A DNA stretch of 7,181 nucleotides from Clostridia bacterium (GTDB taxonomy: Bacteria; Bacillota; Clostridia; Christensenellales; Borkfalkiaceae), in the NCBI GenBank assembly GCA_017620875.1, contig JAGAUH010000216.1:1-7181 (forward strand), written 5' to 3'. The notes under the pieces were generated by a model that saw nothing but the letters and a program-made list of their open reading frames with translations, was not told the DNA's origin and made no database searches. Of the stretch, positions 6,624 to 7,181 are shown piece by piece (the stretch's first letter is position 1; each line of letters opens with the position of its first letter). Made by a program: the position numbers and the translations under genes.

Positions 6624-7181
6624 ATTAATAATATTTATTTTAACTTTAGTTATGCTTTTATCGGCTACGGCTTGTAGCGGAATGAAAAATGCAAACAATC
6701 AAGGCGGTGCAATATACAACGATACTCAAACTAATTACGCAACGGTTACTTTGGTATATAATAACGGACAAGATAATTCTACAATGCAAGTTGCCGTTGG
6801 CGACAAGGCCTTAAAACCTGCAAATCCAACTAAAACCGATAGATACTTTAAAGGTTGGTATTGCAATGGTTTAGAGTATAATTGGGATAGCGTTGTTAGT
6901 CAAGATATAACTGTGCAAGCGCTTTGGACGGAAAACGCTAGCGAGCAAGCACCTAAAGATTATGCAACCTTTACCATAATTTACAATAACGGAAACGCTA
7001 TCGTTCAAGAGCAAATAGAAAATGGTACTAAATATACAAAACCTAGCAATCCTACTTTTGGCGAAAATATTTTCCTTGGTTGGTATAGTAAAGGCGTCGA
7101 GTATAATTGGGATAGCCTAGTATATCAAGATACAACGGTGCAAGCGTTATGGCAAAAGGTATATAAAGGCGGTTTAAAAAT
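6613..7181 (+). CDS. Lipoprotein with Listeria-Bacteroides (InlB B-type) repeats, partial
   Basis: An open frame runs from ATG 6613 to the window end: 189 complete codons with no stop, so the C-terminus is missing. The start lies 11 nt inside the phosphoesterase gene in another frame, with AAAGGGGGA at 6596-6604 as ribosome binding site, which suggests translational coupling. Residues 1-21 are a lipoprotein signal peptide (MKSKLIIFILTLVMLL, then SATAC) with Cys21 as the lipid anchor. Two B-type repeats follow, at about 43-105 and 118-180, 75 residues apart. Each has a TxxxxYNNG strand, a GWY turn (81-83 and 156-158), an EYNWDS segment and a terminal VQALW. The same module occurs once in the first lipoprotein of the operon. 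Such repeats are common in surface proteins of Listeria and gut bacteria and act as spacers or adhesive modules. Whatever follows the repeats, perhaps a binding or catalytic domain, is outside the window. Confidence 0.85.
   Translation, partial: MKSKLIIFILTLVMLLSATACSGMKNANNQGGAIYNDTQTNYATVTLVYNNGQDNSTMQVAVGDKALKPANPTKTDRYFKGWYCNGLEYNWDSVVSQDITVQALWTENASEQAPKDYATFTIIYNNGNAIVQEQIENGTKYTKPSNPTFGENIFLGWYSKGVEYNWDSLVYQDTTVQALWQKVYKGGLK
6733..7152 (+). repeat. Tandem B-type repeat units in the second lipoprotein
   Basis: Two coding repeats with a 225-bp (75-codon) period. They share the protein pattern YNNG, GWY, G(L/V)EYNWDS(V/L)V, QD, TVQALW. At DNA level the block encoding EYNWDS is nearly identical in both (near 6877 and 7102), which points to a fairly recent duplication or to conversion between units. 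More units may follow beyond the window. Confidence 0.8.

Overview
The window looks like chromosomal DNA of a low-GC Gram-positive bacterium, most likely a gut-type Clostridia or related Bacillota. The evidence is AT-rich composition, AGGAGG-type ribosome binding sites, sigma-A style promoters (TTGACA, 17 bp, TATAAT), exported proteins with lipobox signal peptides, Ser-rich linkers, and Listeria-Bacteroides (InlB B-type) repeats. The lineage is inferred from these traits only; no marker gene is present.

Layout, left to right. (1) 1-600, minus strand: the first 200 residues of a PutP-type sodium/proline symporter, running off the left edge, with a consensus promoter at 635-663. (2) 664-1129: a 466-bp gap with no convincing protein gene. 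It holds a strong hairpin terminator (876-901), a 21-bp imperfect direct repeat, and a possible short RNA. (3) 1130-2119, minus strand: a winged-helix regulator of the COG4189 type, whose large C-terminal domain presumably senses a ligand. (4) 2120-2277: a divergent promoter region carrying a 12-bp exact inverted repeat, a plausible operator pair. (5) 2278 to the right edge, plus strand: a tight operon of three exported proteins. They are an 810-residue lipoprotein with one B-type repeat and three concanavalin A-like modules, a 632-residue calcineurin-like phosphoesterase with a LamG domain and a C-terminal membrane anchor, and a second lipoprotein with at least two B-type repeats, truncated by the window end.

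Working model (inference): the regulator controls the divergent operon, which builds a cell-surface assembly. The lectin-like and B-repeat proteins bind a glycan or matrix, and the tethered phosphoesterase acts on a phosphorylated group held there. The substrate cannot be read from the sequence. I see no mobile element, CRISPR array, tRNA or rRNA. A by-eye tetranucleotide survey found CTAG unusually common and AGCT, GATC and CATG almost absent.
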